Of a stretch of 34,367 nt of DNA, positions 1 to 7,200 are shown in pieces. Position numbers and translations under genes: made by a program. Under the pieces are notes generated by a model. The model searched no databases. It was not told the origin of the DNA and saw only the letters and a program-made list of their open reading frames with translations. The DNA comes from an uncultured Prevotella sp. (GTDB taxonomy: Bacteria > Bacteroidota > Bacteroidia > Bacteroidales > Bacteroidaceae): assembly GCA_900543585.1 (NCBI GenBank), contig UQRP01000028.1:1-34367 (forward strand), read 5' to 3'. Every line of letters begins with the position of its first letter. Position 1 is the stretch's first letter.

Positions 1-176
1 ATAATGTATAATAATAATTATAATATACTATTATAGATTATTATGTATTCTATTCTCCATCCTTTGTCCGTCCGTATATGTGGACAAGAAAGTGTGATAA
101 TGTGATTTGTGACACTCCTTAATGTAATATGTAATATGTAATATGTAATATTTTGGAGACATTCGCTGATACAGCC
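1..176. other. AT-rich intergenic left end
   Basis: No gene is supported here. Bases 1-60 are almost entirely A/T. A GAAAGTGT at 88-95 and the heptad element at 120-156 both have inverted counterparts at the right end of the window. The DUF4294 gene ends at 177 on the minus strand, so this is its downstream region and probably also the downstream region of a gene lying off the left edge. Confidence 0.8.
120..156 (+). repeat. heptad tandem repeat, GTAATAT x4, flanked by TAAT and TTTGG
   Basis: Four perfect copies of GTAATAT lie at 124-151, bracketed by TAAT (120-123) and TTTGG (152-156). The minus strand of 34238-34274 has the same 37-base layout, with GTGATTT x3 plus GTGATAT in place of GTAATAT. 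The flanks are identical and only the heptads differ. Confidence 0.9.
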
Positions 177-809
177 TCAGAGCTGTCCGGCCTCAACCTG
201 TCTGACGATTCTCTCGGTGAGTCTGTCAACATGGTTAGGGTCATATTCTTTCTTCAGACTGGCACCGAAGAGCCAGGCAAAGGTCTGATAGAAGCCAGCA
301 CGGATAGGACCTAAGAAAGCCTTGATGAGGTCGTAGGAAGAGTTGTTGCACTCGCGGTAGACGAGCTTGATGAGCAGCTTTCCCTGCGAATAAGTGAGTT
401 TCTTCATGCGCGGAGTATATTCTTTCTTAATGTCCGCCTCCACCTTCTTCATGTGGGCGTCCTTAGCCTTCTTATTGGGCAGCATTTCCAGGTAGTCGCC
501 GGTCTCAATGATGATGCGGTTGACCTCCTTGGCAATGGGCAGCACCTTCTTGATATTGTACACCAAGCGGTTGTAGGCCATGCGCTGCTTGGCATTCTGG
601 AAGACAGGCTGGGGATAGACCCAGATATTGTTCAGCTCAACATACTGTATAGAGTCCTTGCCCTGCTTGACCTTGCCGATTTTCACCATCGGCACGAAAG
701 TAGGGTTGTCCATATCGACATCCAAGTCCTCGGGATTGACACCATTGGACTGCGCGTGGAGGTCTGACACACAGGCAAGAAAGAGAATTATAATGGATAA
801 AATCTTCAT
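177..809 (-). CDS. DUF4294 family protein, predicted exported
   Basis: The 210-residue product begins with a signal peptide (hydrophobic residues 3-14, likely cleavage after about residue 19 in LHAQ). The mature part contains NNIWVYPQPVF followed by a basic, helix-rich C-terminal half. This matches DUF4294, a Bacteroidota family of unknown function, by recalled similarity. No catalytic motif is apparent. The start at 809 is favoured because the signal peptide begins there and a TAACTTTG -7 box lies only 10 bases upstream. It is transcribed alone, divergently from the gene at 942. I am confident it is a gene, but its function is unknown. Confidence 0.85.
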   Translation of the reverse strand: MKILSIIILFLACVSDLHAQSNGVNPEDLDVDMDNPTFVPMVKIGKVKQGKDSIQYVELNNIWVYPQPVFQNAKQRMAYNRLVYNIKKVLPIAKEVNRIIIETGDYLEMLPNKKAKDAHMKKVEADIKKEYTPRMKKLTYSQGKLLIKLVYRECNNSSYDLIKAFLGPIRAGFYQTFAWLFGASLKKEYDPNHVDRLTERIVRQVEAGQL

Positions 810-819
810 AGCACGAACG

Positions 820-827
820 CAAAGTTA
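820..827 (-). promoter_or_regulatory. -7 box for the DUF4294 gene
   Basis: The minus strand reads TAACTTTG, matching the Bacteroidota TAnnTTTG box, 10 bases before the ATG. The leader would be very short. I see no good -33 TTG at the usual spacing. Confidence 0.55.
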
Positions 828-903
828 CAACCTATTGCAGCAACACGGAAAAAAATGATATTAAAAAAAGTTGTTATTCCTCTACCACAATAAATATTTT
901 GTA

Positions 904-911
904 TAACTTTG
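904..911 (+). promoter_or_regulatory. -7 box for the gene at 942 and probably rpoN
   Basis: TAACTTTG matches TAnnTTTG, with predicted transcription start near 917 and a leader of about 25 bases. No clear -33 element lies 19-21 bases upstream, so only the -7 box is supported. Confidence 0.55.
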
Positions 912-941
912 TATTGAATCGGAGTGTTAATACGAAAAGTT

Positions 942-1586
942 ATGGCAAAACGCATAGAATGGCAGGATGAATACTGGCTTTTGCTGATACAGCTGTATCT
1001 TCAGAAGCCTGAGGGCGTGAAGCATCTCTTCAGCCGTGGCCTTGTCGACATTGCCTTGGAGTTGCATATTCCACCCAAGGATCTGCACACGCGCATGTAC
1101 CGTCTTCGCCAAATAGATACCCCTCGCCTGCAACGTCTGTGGGACGAGTATGCGGGCAATCCGCGGAAGTTGCGCCGTGGCGTGAAGCTGCTGCGGCAGA
1201 TGAACGGCTTCGGCAATGCCGATGCCTTCTATGCCGGTGTCGGTGTCAACGAGTCATGGGAGCGCGACTTCAAGCCCATCGGCGGCACGCCTTTCTCACC
1301 GATGATGCTCACCATTATCCTCGACCTCTACTTCCGCCTCACGCCCGTGACCATGGCCGTGGAGACCCCGGAGGTCATAGAGCTGGCCCGGCTGATGCAT
1401 GTGGCCCCGGGCGACATCGTCGGCGTCCTCGACATCTTCATGGCCTGCGACCCATATATGCGCCACGCCAAGGCCGTGAGCTCGCCGCTGACAGCCCACT
1501 GCCAGGAGCTTTGGGCGCAGTATGGTAATGACGACCCCGAGAAGTTGGCAGCTTTGGCAGCACAGATGAAGGAGTACTTCAAATGA
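942..1586 (+). CDS. conserved hypothetical protein upstream of rpoN
   Basis: The ATG at 942 (MAKRIEWQ, 214 residues) is preferred over the in-frame GTG at 924, which lies close to the predicted transcription start. The protein is soluble and helix-rich, without signal peptide or membrane segment. Residues around 40-60 (GLVDIALELHIPPKDLHTRM) look like a helix-turn-helix-sized segment but I cannot assign a family. The C-terminal half repeats helices separated by proline turns (LTPVTMAVETPEVIELARLM). The gap to rpoN is only 38 bases on the same strand, so co-transcription and a link to sigma-54 function are possible. That link is inference from position. Confidence 0.8.
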   Translation: MAKRIEWQDEYWLLLIQLYLQKPEGVKHLFSRGLVDIALELHIPPKDLHTRMYRLRQIDTPRLQRLWDEYAGNPRKLRRGVKLLRQMNGFGNADAFYAGVGVNESWERDFKPIGGTPFSPMMLTIILDLYFRLTPVTMAVETPEVIELARLMHVAPGDIVGVLDIFMACDPYMRHAKAVSSPLTAHCQELWAQYGNDDPEKLAALAAQMKEYFK

Positions 1587-1624
1587 CACGGCGCGCCGGA
1601 AATATATGAATGACTTGAAACACT

Positions 1625-3139
1625 ATGGCACAGAAACTTATACAGACTCAGACACAACAGCAGGTGCAACAGCAGCGGCTCTCGCAGCAGCAGATGTTGC
1701 AGGTAAAGCTGTTGGAGATGCCCCTTGCCGAACTGGAACAGAACATCAGTGCCGAGCTTGACGACAACCCCGCCTTAGAGCAGAAACGCGACGACCTGCC
1801 CGATGATGCCAAAGACCGCGAGGACAACGACGACAGCTATGACAGCGACGACGACTCCTATGAGGAGAAGACGGAGCGTGAGGAGCGTGAGGAAGCCCTC
1901 GACAATGCCTTGGAAGACTTAGGCAGCGACGACGAGATGCCGGAGCCACAGATGCGGTCGGCATCGCTCAGCGACCCCGACGCCGACTACGAGGAGACGG
2001 TGTGGGGCGACACGACATCCTTCTACGACAAGCTGAAAGAGCAGATGGGCGAGACGGAGCTCACCGAGCAGCAGCAGGACATCATGGAGTATCTCATCGG
2101 CTCTCTCGACAGCGACGGCATCCTGCGCAAGGACCTGGACACCATCGCCGACGAGCTGGCTATCTATCATGGCATCGACGTACCGGTGCAGGAGATTGAG
2201 AAGGTGCTGAAGAAGCTGCAAACCTTTGACCCAGCGGGCATCGGAGCCCGTTCGCTCCAGGAATGTCTCCTGCTGCAGATAGCCCGCCAGCCCAAGAGCC
2301 GCCTGCGCGAGCTCATGAAGGGCGTCATCAAAGACCATTACGACGAGTTTATCAAGAAGCACTGGGACAAGATTAAGCAGGCCTACGGGCTCACCGACGA
2401 GCAGACGGACATCATCCGCCGCGAGATTCTCAAGCTCAACCCCAAGCCAGGGGCCTCGCTCGGAGAAACAGAGGGCAGAAGTCTGCAACAGATTACCCCC
2501 GACTTCATCGTCGACACCGACAACGACGGCAACGTCTCCTTCACCATCAACGACGGACACATCCCCGACTTGAAGATTTCACCGTCGTTCAACGACATGG
2601 TGCACACCTACCGCACCAACCGGCAGAATATGAACCGCCAGGAGAAGGAGGCCCTCCTCTACGCCAAGGAGAAGGTGGAGAAGGCGCAGGGATATATCGA
2701 GGCCATACGCCAGCGCCACCACACCCTCTATGTCACCATGAAGGCCATCATCGACTGGCAGATAAACTACTTCCGCAGCGGCGACGAGGCCGATCTCAAG
2801 CCGATGATATTGAAAGATATTGCTGAGAAGACGGGGCTCGACATCTCCACCATCTCACGCGTGAGCAACATGAAATACGCGCAGACGCGCTGGGGCACCT
2901 TCCCGCTGAGATTCTTCTTCACCGACGGCTATGTCACCAAGGATGGTGAGGAGATGTCAACACGCAAGATAAAACTGGCGCTGAAAGACCTCATCGGCAA
3001 CGAGGACAAGAAGCATCCGCTCTCCGACGACACCTTGGCTGCCGAGATGAAGAAGAGGGGCTACCCCATCGCCAGACGTACCGTGGCCAAATACCGCGAG
3101 CAGTTAGGGGTGCCGGTGGCAAGACTGAGAAAATCATAG
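1625..3139 (+). CDS. rpoN: RNA polymerase sigma-54 factor
   Basis: The 504-residue length is typical of sigma-54. Region I is the glutamine-rich activator-contacting segment (residues 1-50, QQQVQQQRLSQQQ, ending DDNPALE). Region II (about 55-105) is an extremely acidic stretch of Asp, Glu and Ser. The core-binding region follows, and the C-terminus carries the RpoN box ARRTVAKYRE (483-492) that recognises the -24 promoter element. Sigma-54 directs transcription that depends on AAA+ enhancer-binding proteins, none of which is encoded here. It probably belongs to a run with the unknown protein upstream and the PAP2-like gene 27 bases downstream. The acidic linker is long and extreme but the box is intact, so the gene should be functional. 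Confidence 0.97.
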   Translation: MAQKLIQTQTQQQVQQQRLSQQQMLQVKLLEMPLAELEQNISAELDDNPALEQKRDDLPDDAKDREDNDDSYDSDDDSYEEKTEREEREEALDNALEDLGSDDEMPEPQMRSASLSDPDADYEETVWGDTTSFYDKLKEQMGETELTEQQQDIMEYLIGSLDSDGILRKDLDTIADELAIYHGIDVPVQEIEKVLKKLQTFDPAGIGARSLQECLLLQIARQPKSRLRELMKGVIKDHYDEFIKKHWDKIKQAYGLTDEQTDIIRREILKLNPKPGASLGETEGRSLQQITPDFIVDTDNDGNVSFTINDGHIPDLKISPSFNDMVHTYRTNRQNMNRQEKEALLYAKEKVEKAQGYIEAIRQRHHTLYVTMKAIIDWQINYFRSGDEADLKPMILKDIAEKTGLDISTISRVSNMKYAQTRWGTFPLRFFFTDGYVTKDGEEMSTRKIKLALKDLIGNEDKKHPLSDDTLAAEMKKRGYPIARRTVAKYREQLGVPVARLRKS

Positions 3140-3166
3140 GAGACTTCTGACTCCTGATATATAGCG

Positions 3167-3778
3167 ATGAAAGAAAAAGATATTATTATTGCTGCACGGG
3201 CGGTGAGCATGGTGTTCACACCTTTCTACCTTCCCCTGGCCGGACTCTTGGCGCTGTTCATCTTCAGCTACATGAACATGATGCCCTTCCTCTACAAGGC
3301 CACTGTGATGGTGATGGTCTATCTCTTCACCATTCTCCTGCCCACACTGCTCATCCATGCCTACCGCAACTACCGTGGCTGGACGCGCTTCCAGATAGGA
3401 ATGAAGGAGCGGCGAATGATACCCTACATCATAGCCATCCTCTGCTACTTCGGGTGCTATTCCGTCATGTCCTACCTGCGCATTCCCCAGTTCATGGCCA
3501 ATATTCTCGTGGCCGCGCTGCTCATCCAGGTGGTCTGCGCCATCGTCAACGTATGGTGGAAGATTTCCACGCACACAGCAGCCATCGGCGGCTTCGAAGG
3601 AGCTTTGGTGGCCTTCTCCATCCTCTTCGCCTTCAACCCGATGTGGTGGTTCTGCGTCATCCTCATCATCGCCGGCATGGTGGGCACAAGCCGCATGATA
3701 TTGCGCCAGCACACCCTCTCGCAGGTCGTGGCCGGATTCTTAGCCGGTATGGTGATAGGCTTCTGGGCCATCATCTGA
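3167..3778 (+). CDS. PAP2-like integral membrane protein
   Basis: The 203-residue product has about six hydrophobic segments and a soluble basic loop (RFQIGMKERRMIP, about 67-79). The last third resembles type 2 phosphatidic acid phosphatases. THTAAIGG stands where the PSGH motif is expected, and SRMILRQHTLSQVVAGFLAG fits SRxxxxxHxxxDxxxG-type motif 3. The first motif, KxxxxxxRP, is not clearly present. The substrate could be a lipid pyrophosphate such as undecaprenyl pyrophosphate, which would fit the neighbouring isoprenoid gene ispG. The degenerate motifs mean it could also be catalytically altered. The following gene is 61 bases downstream. Confidence 0.75.
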   Translation: MKEKDIIIAARAVSMVFTPFYLPLAGLLALFIFSYMNMMPFLYKATVMVMVYLFTILLPTLLIHAYRNYRGWTRFQIGMKERRMIPYIIAILCYFGCYSVMSYLRIPQFMANILVAALLIQVVCAIVNVWWKISTHTAAIGGFEGALVAFSILFAFNPMWWFCVILIIAGMVGTSRMILRQHTLSQVVAGFLAGMVIGFWAII

Positions 3779-3839
3779 GGCAGCACTCTCATCATCTGAG
3801 GCCCGCAAACAAGACAACAGTTCTGAAAAGACAAATGAT

Positions 3840-4346
3840 ATGAAACCATTAGTAAGTATTATCATGGGGTCAACAAGCGACCTTCCTGTCATGGAGAAAG
3901 CTTGCAAGTGGCTCGAAGAGCAGGAGATACCCTTCGAGATGAATGCCCTCTCGGCTCACCGCACCCCCGATGCCGTAGAGCAGTTTGCCAAAGGCGCCAA
4001 GGCCCGCGGCGTGAAGGTCATCATCGCCGGTGCGGGCATGGCTGCCGCCCTGCCCGGTGTCATCGCCGCCTCCACTCCCCTGCCTGTCATCGGTGTGCCC
4101 ATCAAGGGTATGCTCGACGGCCTCGACGCCATGCTCTCCATCATCCAGATGCCGCCGGGCATCCCCGTGGCTACCGTGGGCGTCAACGGCGCACAGAACG
4201 CTGCCATCCTCGCCGCTGAGATGATAGCCTTGGGCGACGAGACCATCGCTGCGAAGGTCGACGCCTGGAAAGCCGGACTGGGCAAGAAGATAGAGAAAGC
4301 CAACAAGGAGCTTTCGGAAATCTCTACCTACAAGTTTAAATGCTAA
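3840..4346 (+). CDS. purE: 5-(carboxyamino)imidazole ribonucleotide mutase
   Basis: The 168-residue protein is the usual length of class I PurE. N-terminal GSTSDLPVM binds the ribonucleotide phosphate and SAHRTP (about 38-43) carries the catalytic histidine. IIAGAGMAAALPGVIA and the GVPI-to-MPPGIPVATV segment are also characteristic. It converts N5-CAIR to CAIR in purine synthesis and normally works with PurK, which is not in this window. The stop lies 3 bases before the ispG start, so the two are almost certainly translated from one transcript. Confidence 0.97.
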   Translation: MKPLVSIIMGSTSDLPVMEKACKWLEEQEIPFEMNALSAHRTPDAVEQFAKGAKARGVKVIIAGAGMAAALPGVIAASTPLPVIGVPIKGMLDGLDAMLSIIQMPPGIPVATVGVNGAQNAAILAAEMIALGDETIAAKVDAWKAGLGKKIEKANKELSEISTYKFKC

Positions 4347-4349
4347 ACA

Positions 4350-6221
4350 ATGATTGATCTCTTCAACTATAAGCGCCGCCAGACCAGCGTCGTGCACATC
4401 GGCAAGTTGGATATGGGTGGTGAGAACCCCATCCGCATCCAGTCGATGACAACGACGAGTACTGACGACACTGAAGGCAGCATCGCCCAGAGCGAGCGCA
4501 TCATCAAAGCCGGCGGTGAGCTCGTCAGACTGACCACACAGGGCATCCGGGAGGCCGAGAATCTGAAGAATATCAGTGCGGGTCTGCGCCGTGACGGCTT
4601 TGCCACACCATTGGTGGCCGACGTCCATTTCAACCCCAACGTGGCCGATGTCGCCGCCCTCTACGCTGAGAAGGTGCGCATCAACCCCGGCAACTATGTC
4701 GACCCGGCGCGGAAGTTCATCAAGCACGAATACACCGACGAGGAGTATGCCGCCGAGCTCAAGAAGATAGAGGACCGCTTTGTGCCATTCCTCAACATCT
4801 GCAAGGAGCACCATACGGCCATCCGCATCGGTGTCAACCACGGCTCTCTCTCCGACCGTATCCGCAACCGCTACGGCGACACACCGGAAGGCATGGTGGA
4901 GAGCTGCATGGAGTTTCTGAGAATCTGCAAGCAGCAGGACTTCCATGATGTCGTCATCTCCATGAAGTCGAGCAACACCGTCGTCATGGTGCAGTCGGTG
5001 CGCCTCCTCGTAGCCGCTATGGACAAGGAGGACATGCACTATCCGCTCCACCTCGGCGTCACCGAAGCCGGTGAGGGCGAGGACGGCCGCATCAAGAGCG
5101 CTGTGGGCATCGGTGCCCTGCTTGCCGACGGCATCGGCGACACCATCCGTGTCTCACTTTCTGAGGAGCCGGAGGCTGAGATTCCCGTAGCCCGCCATCT
5201 CGTGGACTATATCGGCCACAAGGCCGGACACATCATAGTACCCGGTGAAGCCTGCAAGGACTTCGACTGGCTGCATCCGCAGCGCCGCACGACGAAGGCC
5301 GTGGAGAACATCGGGGGCGGTCAGGTGCCCGTAGTGATAGCCAACAGCCCGAAGGAGGACGTAGACATCACCATAGCCGGTAAACCAAAAGCTGACTACC
5401 TCTACGCCGGCTCCAAGCTGCCGGAGAGAGTGGCTGCCGGACAGAAATACATCGTTGACTTCCAGCTTTATGCTGACTTGAAGAGAGGCAGCGCCACGCT
5501 GCCTGAGGGTCTTACGATGGCGTCGGTGGCTCCTATCTTCCCCGTTACGGCCATGCCTTTTGTGGGCACCGTCAACGCCCCACTGAAGTTCCTCGTCCTG
5601 CAGTTTGGCACCCCCTCGGAGGAATACCTCGCCTGTCTGAAGAGCCACCCCGAGGTCGTCGTCATCTGCGTCAGCAACCACCAGAACCGACTCGGCAACC
5701 AGCGCGCACTCGTCCATGAGATGATGAACGCCGGTGTGGCCAACCCCGTGGTCTTCGCCCAGATGTATCACCTCAACGACAAGGAGGAGTTTCAACTGGA
5801 GTCAGCCGCCGACATGGGCGCCCTGATGATGGACGGCCTCACCGATGGTCTGTGGCTGATGAACGAGGGCGACATCGCCTATTCCGATATTATAGACACG
5901 GCCTTTGGCATTCTCCAGGCTGGCAGACTGCGCATGTCGAAGACGGAGTATATCAGCTGCCCGGGCTGTGGCCGCACCCTCTACGACCTCCAGGACACCA
6001 TCAAGCGCATCCGTGAGGCCACCAAAGGCATGAAAGGCCTGAAGATAGGCATCATGGGCTGTATCGTCAACGGCCCAGGAGAGATGGCTGATGCCGACTA
6101 CGGATATGTCGGTGCAGGACCTAACAGAGTCTCACTCTACAAAGGCAAGGAGTGCGTGGAAAAGAACATCCCAGAGAAGGATGCCGTTGAGCACCTGCTC
6201 AGACTGATCAAGGGATGTTAG
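4350..6221 (+). CDS. ispG: 4-hydroxy-3-methylbut-2-enyl diphosphate synthase, long form
   Basis: At 623 residues this is the long IspG/GcpE form found in Bacteroidota, Chlamydiae and plants; the enterobacterial form is about 370. The N-terminal TIM barrel contains NPIRIQSMTTT and VADVHFNP. An inserted middle domain of roughly 250 residues follows. The C-terminal iron-sulfur domain has C537 and C540 (SCPGCGRT), C571 and E578 (GCIVNGPGE), the four 4Fe-4S ligands. It reduces methylerythritol cyclodiphosphate to HMBPP, the penultimate step of the MEP isoprenoid pathway. It is co-transcribed with purE. The stop codon forms part of the first heptad of the repeat at 6215-6266. Confidence 0.97.
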   Translation: MIDLFNYKRRQTSVVHIGKLDMGGENPIRIQSMTTTSTDDTEGSIAQSERIIKAGGELVRLTTQGIREAENLKNISAGLRRDGFATPLVADVHFNPNVADVAALYAEKVRINPGNYVDPARKFIKHEYTDEEYAAELKKIEDRFVPFLNICKEHHTAIRIGVNHGSLSDRIRNRYGDTPEGMVESCMEFLRICKQQDFHDVVISMKSSNTVVMVQSVRLLVAAMDKEDMHYPLHLGVTEAGEGEDGRIKSAVGIGALLADGIGDTIRVSLSEEPEAEIPVARHLVDYIGHKAGHIIVPGEACKDFDWLHPQRRTTKAVENIGGGQVPVVIANSPKEDVDITIAGKPKADYLYAGSKLPERVAAGQKYIVDFQLYADLKRGSATLPEGLTMASVAPIFPVTAMPFVGTVNAPLKFLVLQFGTPSEEYLACLKSHPEVVVICVSNHQNRLGNQRALVHEMMNAGVANPVVFAQMYHLNDKEEFQLESAADMGALMMDGLTDGLWLMNEGDIAYSDIIDTAFGILQAGRLRMSKTEYISCPGCGRTLYDLQDTIKRIREATKGMKGLKIGIMGCIVNGPGEMADADYGYVGAGPNRVSLYKGKECVEKNIPEKDAVEHLLRLIKGC

Positions 6222-6266
6222 GTGTTAGATGTTAGGTGTTAAGGTGTTAAGATGTTAAGATGTTAG
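6215..6266 (+). repeat. heptad tandem repeat, RTGTTAG/RTGTTAAG x7
   Basis: Seven consecutive 7- or 8-base units start at the end of ispG: ATGTTAG, GTGTTAG, ATGTTAG, GTGTTAAG, GTGTTAAG, ATGTTAAG, ATGTTAG. The ispG stop codon TAG is the end of the first unit. The same unit follows the stop codon of the gene ending at 27159. Confidence 0.9.
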
Positions 6267-6300
6267 AACTTAGCAGTTAAGCATTTACAGATATTATTTA

Positions 6301-6340
6301 CAAAGAGCCCCAGGCTGCAAACGCAACCTGGGGCTCCTTG
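6301..6340. terminator. hairpin between ispG and the DUF3108 gene
   Basis: GAGCCCCAGG (6305-6314) pairs perfectly with CCTGGGGCTC (6327-6336) across a 12-base loop. The stem extends outward to 14 pairs with one A-C mismatch. It lies between convergent genes and could serve both, although no strong T run follows on either strand. Confidence 0.75.
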
Positions 6341-6363
6341 TATAGTTCTACTCTACGAATCCG

Positions 6364-7182
6364 TTATTTTATTCTTGCGCCTTCCGCATTTCTCAGTCCG
6401 GTGACACTCGTCATAAATGCTTTTGCCGAACCGAACTTCAGATGCATATCAAGGCGGATAGGCACGTGGTTGGCATCGTCAGAGACATAGAAATCGACTA
6501 TCTTCTTCCATTTGTTCTCATCGTCGTCACGGTCCATATACGCCAACTTCAGACAGCGGTAGGTGTGCCCGTTGTCGGCCTTGACATTGACCTTACCCTG
6601 ATAGCGTATTTGTGCAGGGTAGCGCTTAGTGCCGTCCACGATGGGGAAGTTGACAACGAAGCCCTTGGTCCAGCCGGTGGGGTTGAATGAGCGGGCACGG
6701 AGGAAGATGCTCATCATGTCGTAGACACAGTCGTGATAGGTATGCTGCTCATGGGAATGTGAGCCGTCGTGCTTGCGTCTGTGCTGGCGGACGTGGCAGT
6801 CGCCATTGGGATAGGAATACCACACCTCGTCGACGGTGTAGCGCTTGCCTTCGCGGGCGCCCTTGCGGTAGTAGAGGGGTGCCATCTCAAGGGTGTTGTA
6901 GCACAGCAGGGTGTCGCGGAGGACAAAGAACTTGTCGGCGCGGCCATTGCCTCGCGTTATCAGACTGCCACGGTAGGCAGAACGGCCATGAAACTGCGTC
7001 TGGTCGGTGTCGAAAGAAGCTGAACCAACTTTGACCCAGACAAACTTCCAGTTGAAGTACAAGTTATAAGTCAACCTCTCACCAGACTTGAAAGCGGTAT
7101 TGCGAAAGGTGCACTGTGCCGACGCTGTCATGGCTGAGAGCATCAGCATCATGGTCATAAAGATTATCTTTACATGCTTCAT
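6364..7182 (-). CDS. DUF3108 domain protein, exported
   Basis: The 272-residue protein starts with a signal peptide (MKHVKIIFMTMMLMLSAMTASAQ) and is predicted periplasmic or envelope-associated. The mature part has the DUF3108 pattern: FRNTAFKSGERLTYNLYFNWKFVWVKVG near the start, then beta-rich sequence with aromatic and basic residues, and HVPIRLDMHLKFGSAKAFM near the end. The molecular role of DUF3108 is not established to my knowledge. It is the last gene of the minus-strand block, 18 bases after the Ig-like lipoprotein gene, so an envelope function shared with that protein is a reasonable inference. Confidence 0.85.
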   Translation of the reverse strand: MKHVKIIFMTMMLMLSAMTASAQCTFRNTAFKSGERLTYNLYFNWKFVWVKVGSASFDTDQTQFHGRSAYRGSLITRGNGRADKFFVLRDTLLCYNTLEMAPLYYRKGAREGKRYTVDEVWYSYPNGDCHVRQHRRKHDGSHSHEQHTYHDCVYDMMSIFLRARSFNPTGWTKGFVVNFPIVDGTKRYPAQIRYQGKVNVKADNGHTYRCLKLAYMDRDDDENKWKKIVDFYVSDDANHVPIRLDMHLKFGSAKAFMTSVTGLRNAEGARIK

Positions 7183-7200
7183 GCCTATATCGTTTTAGTA

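Noticed and set aside
3870..5051. 393-residue open frame opposite purE and ispG
   Set aside because: It spans two well-conserved genes on the other strand. Such antisense frames are common in GC-rich coding DNA.
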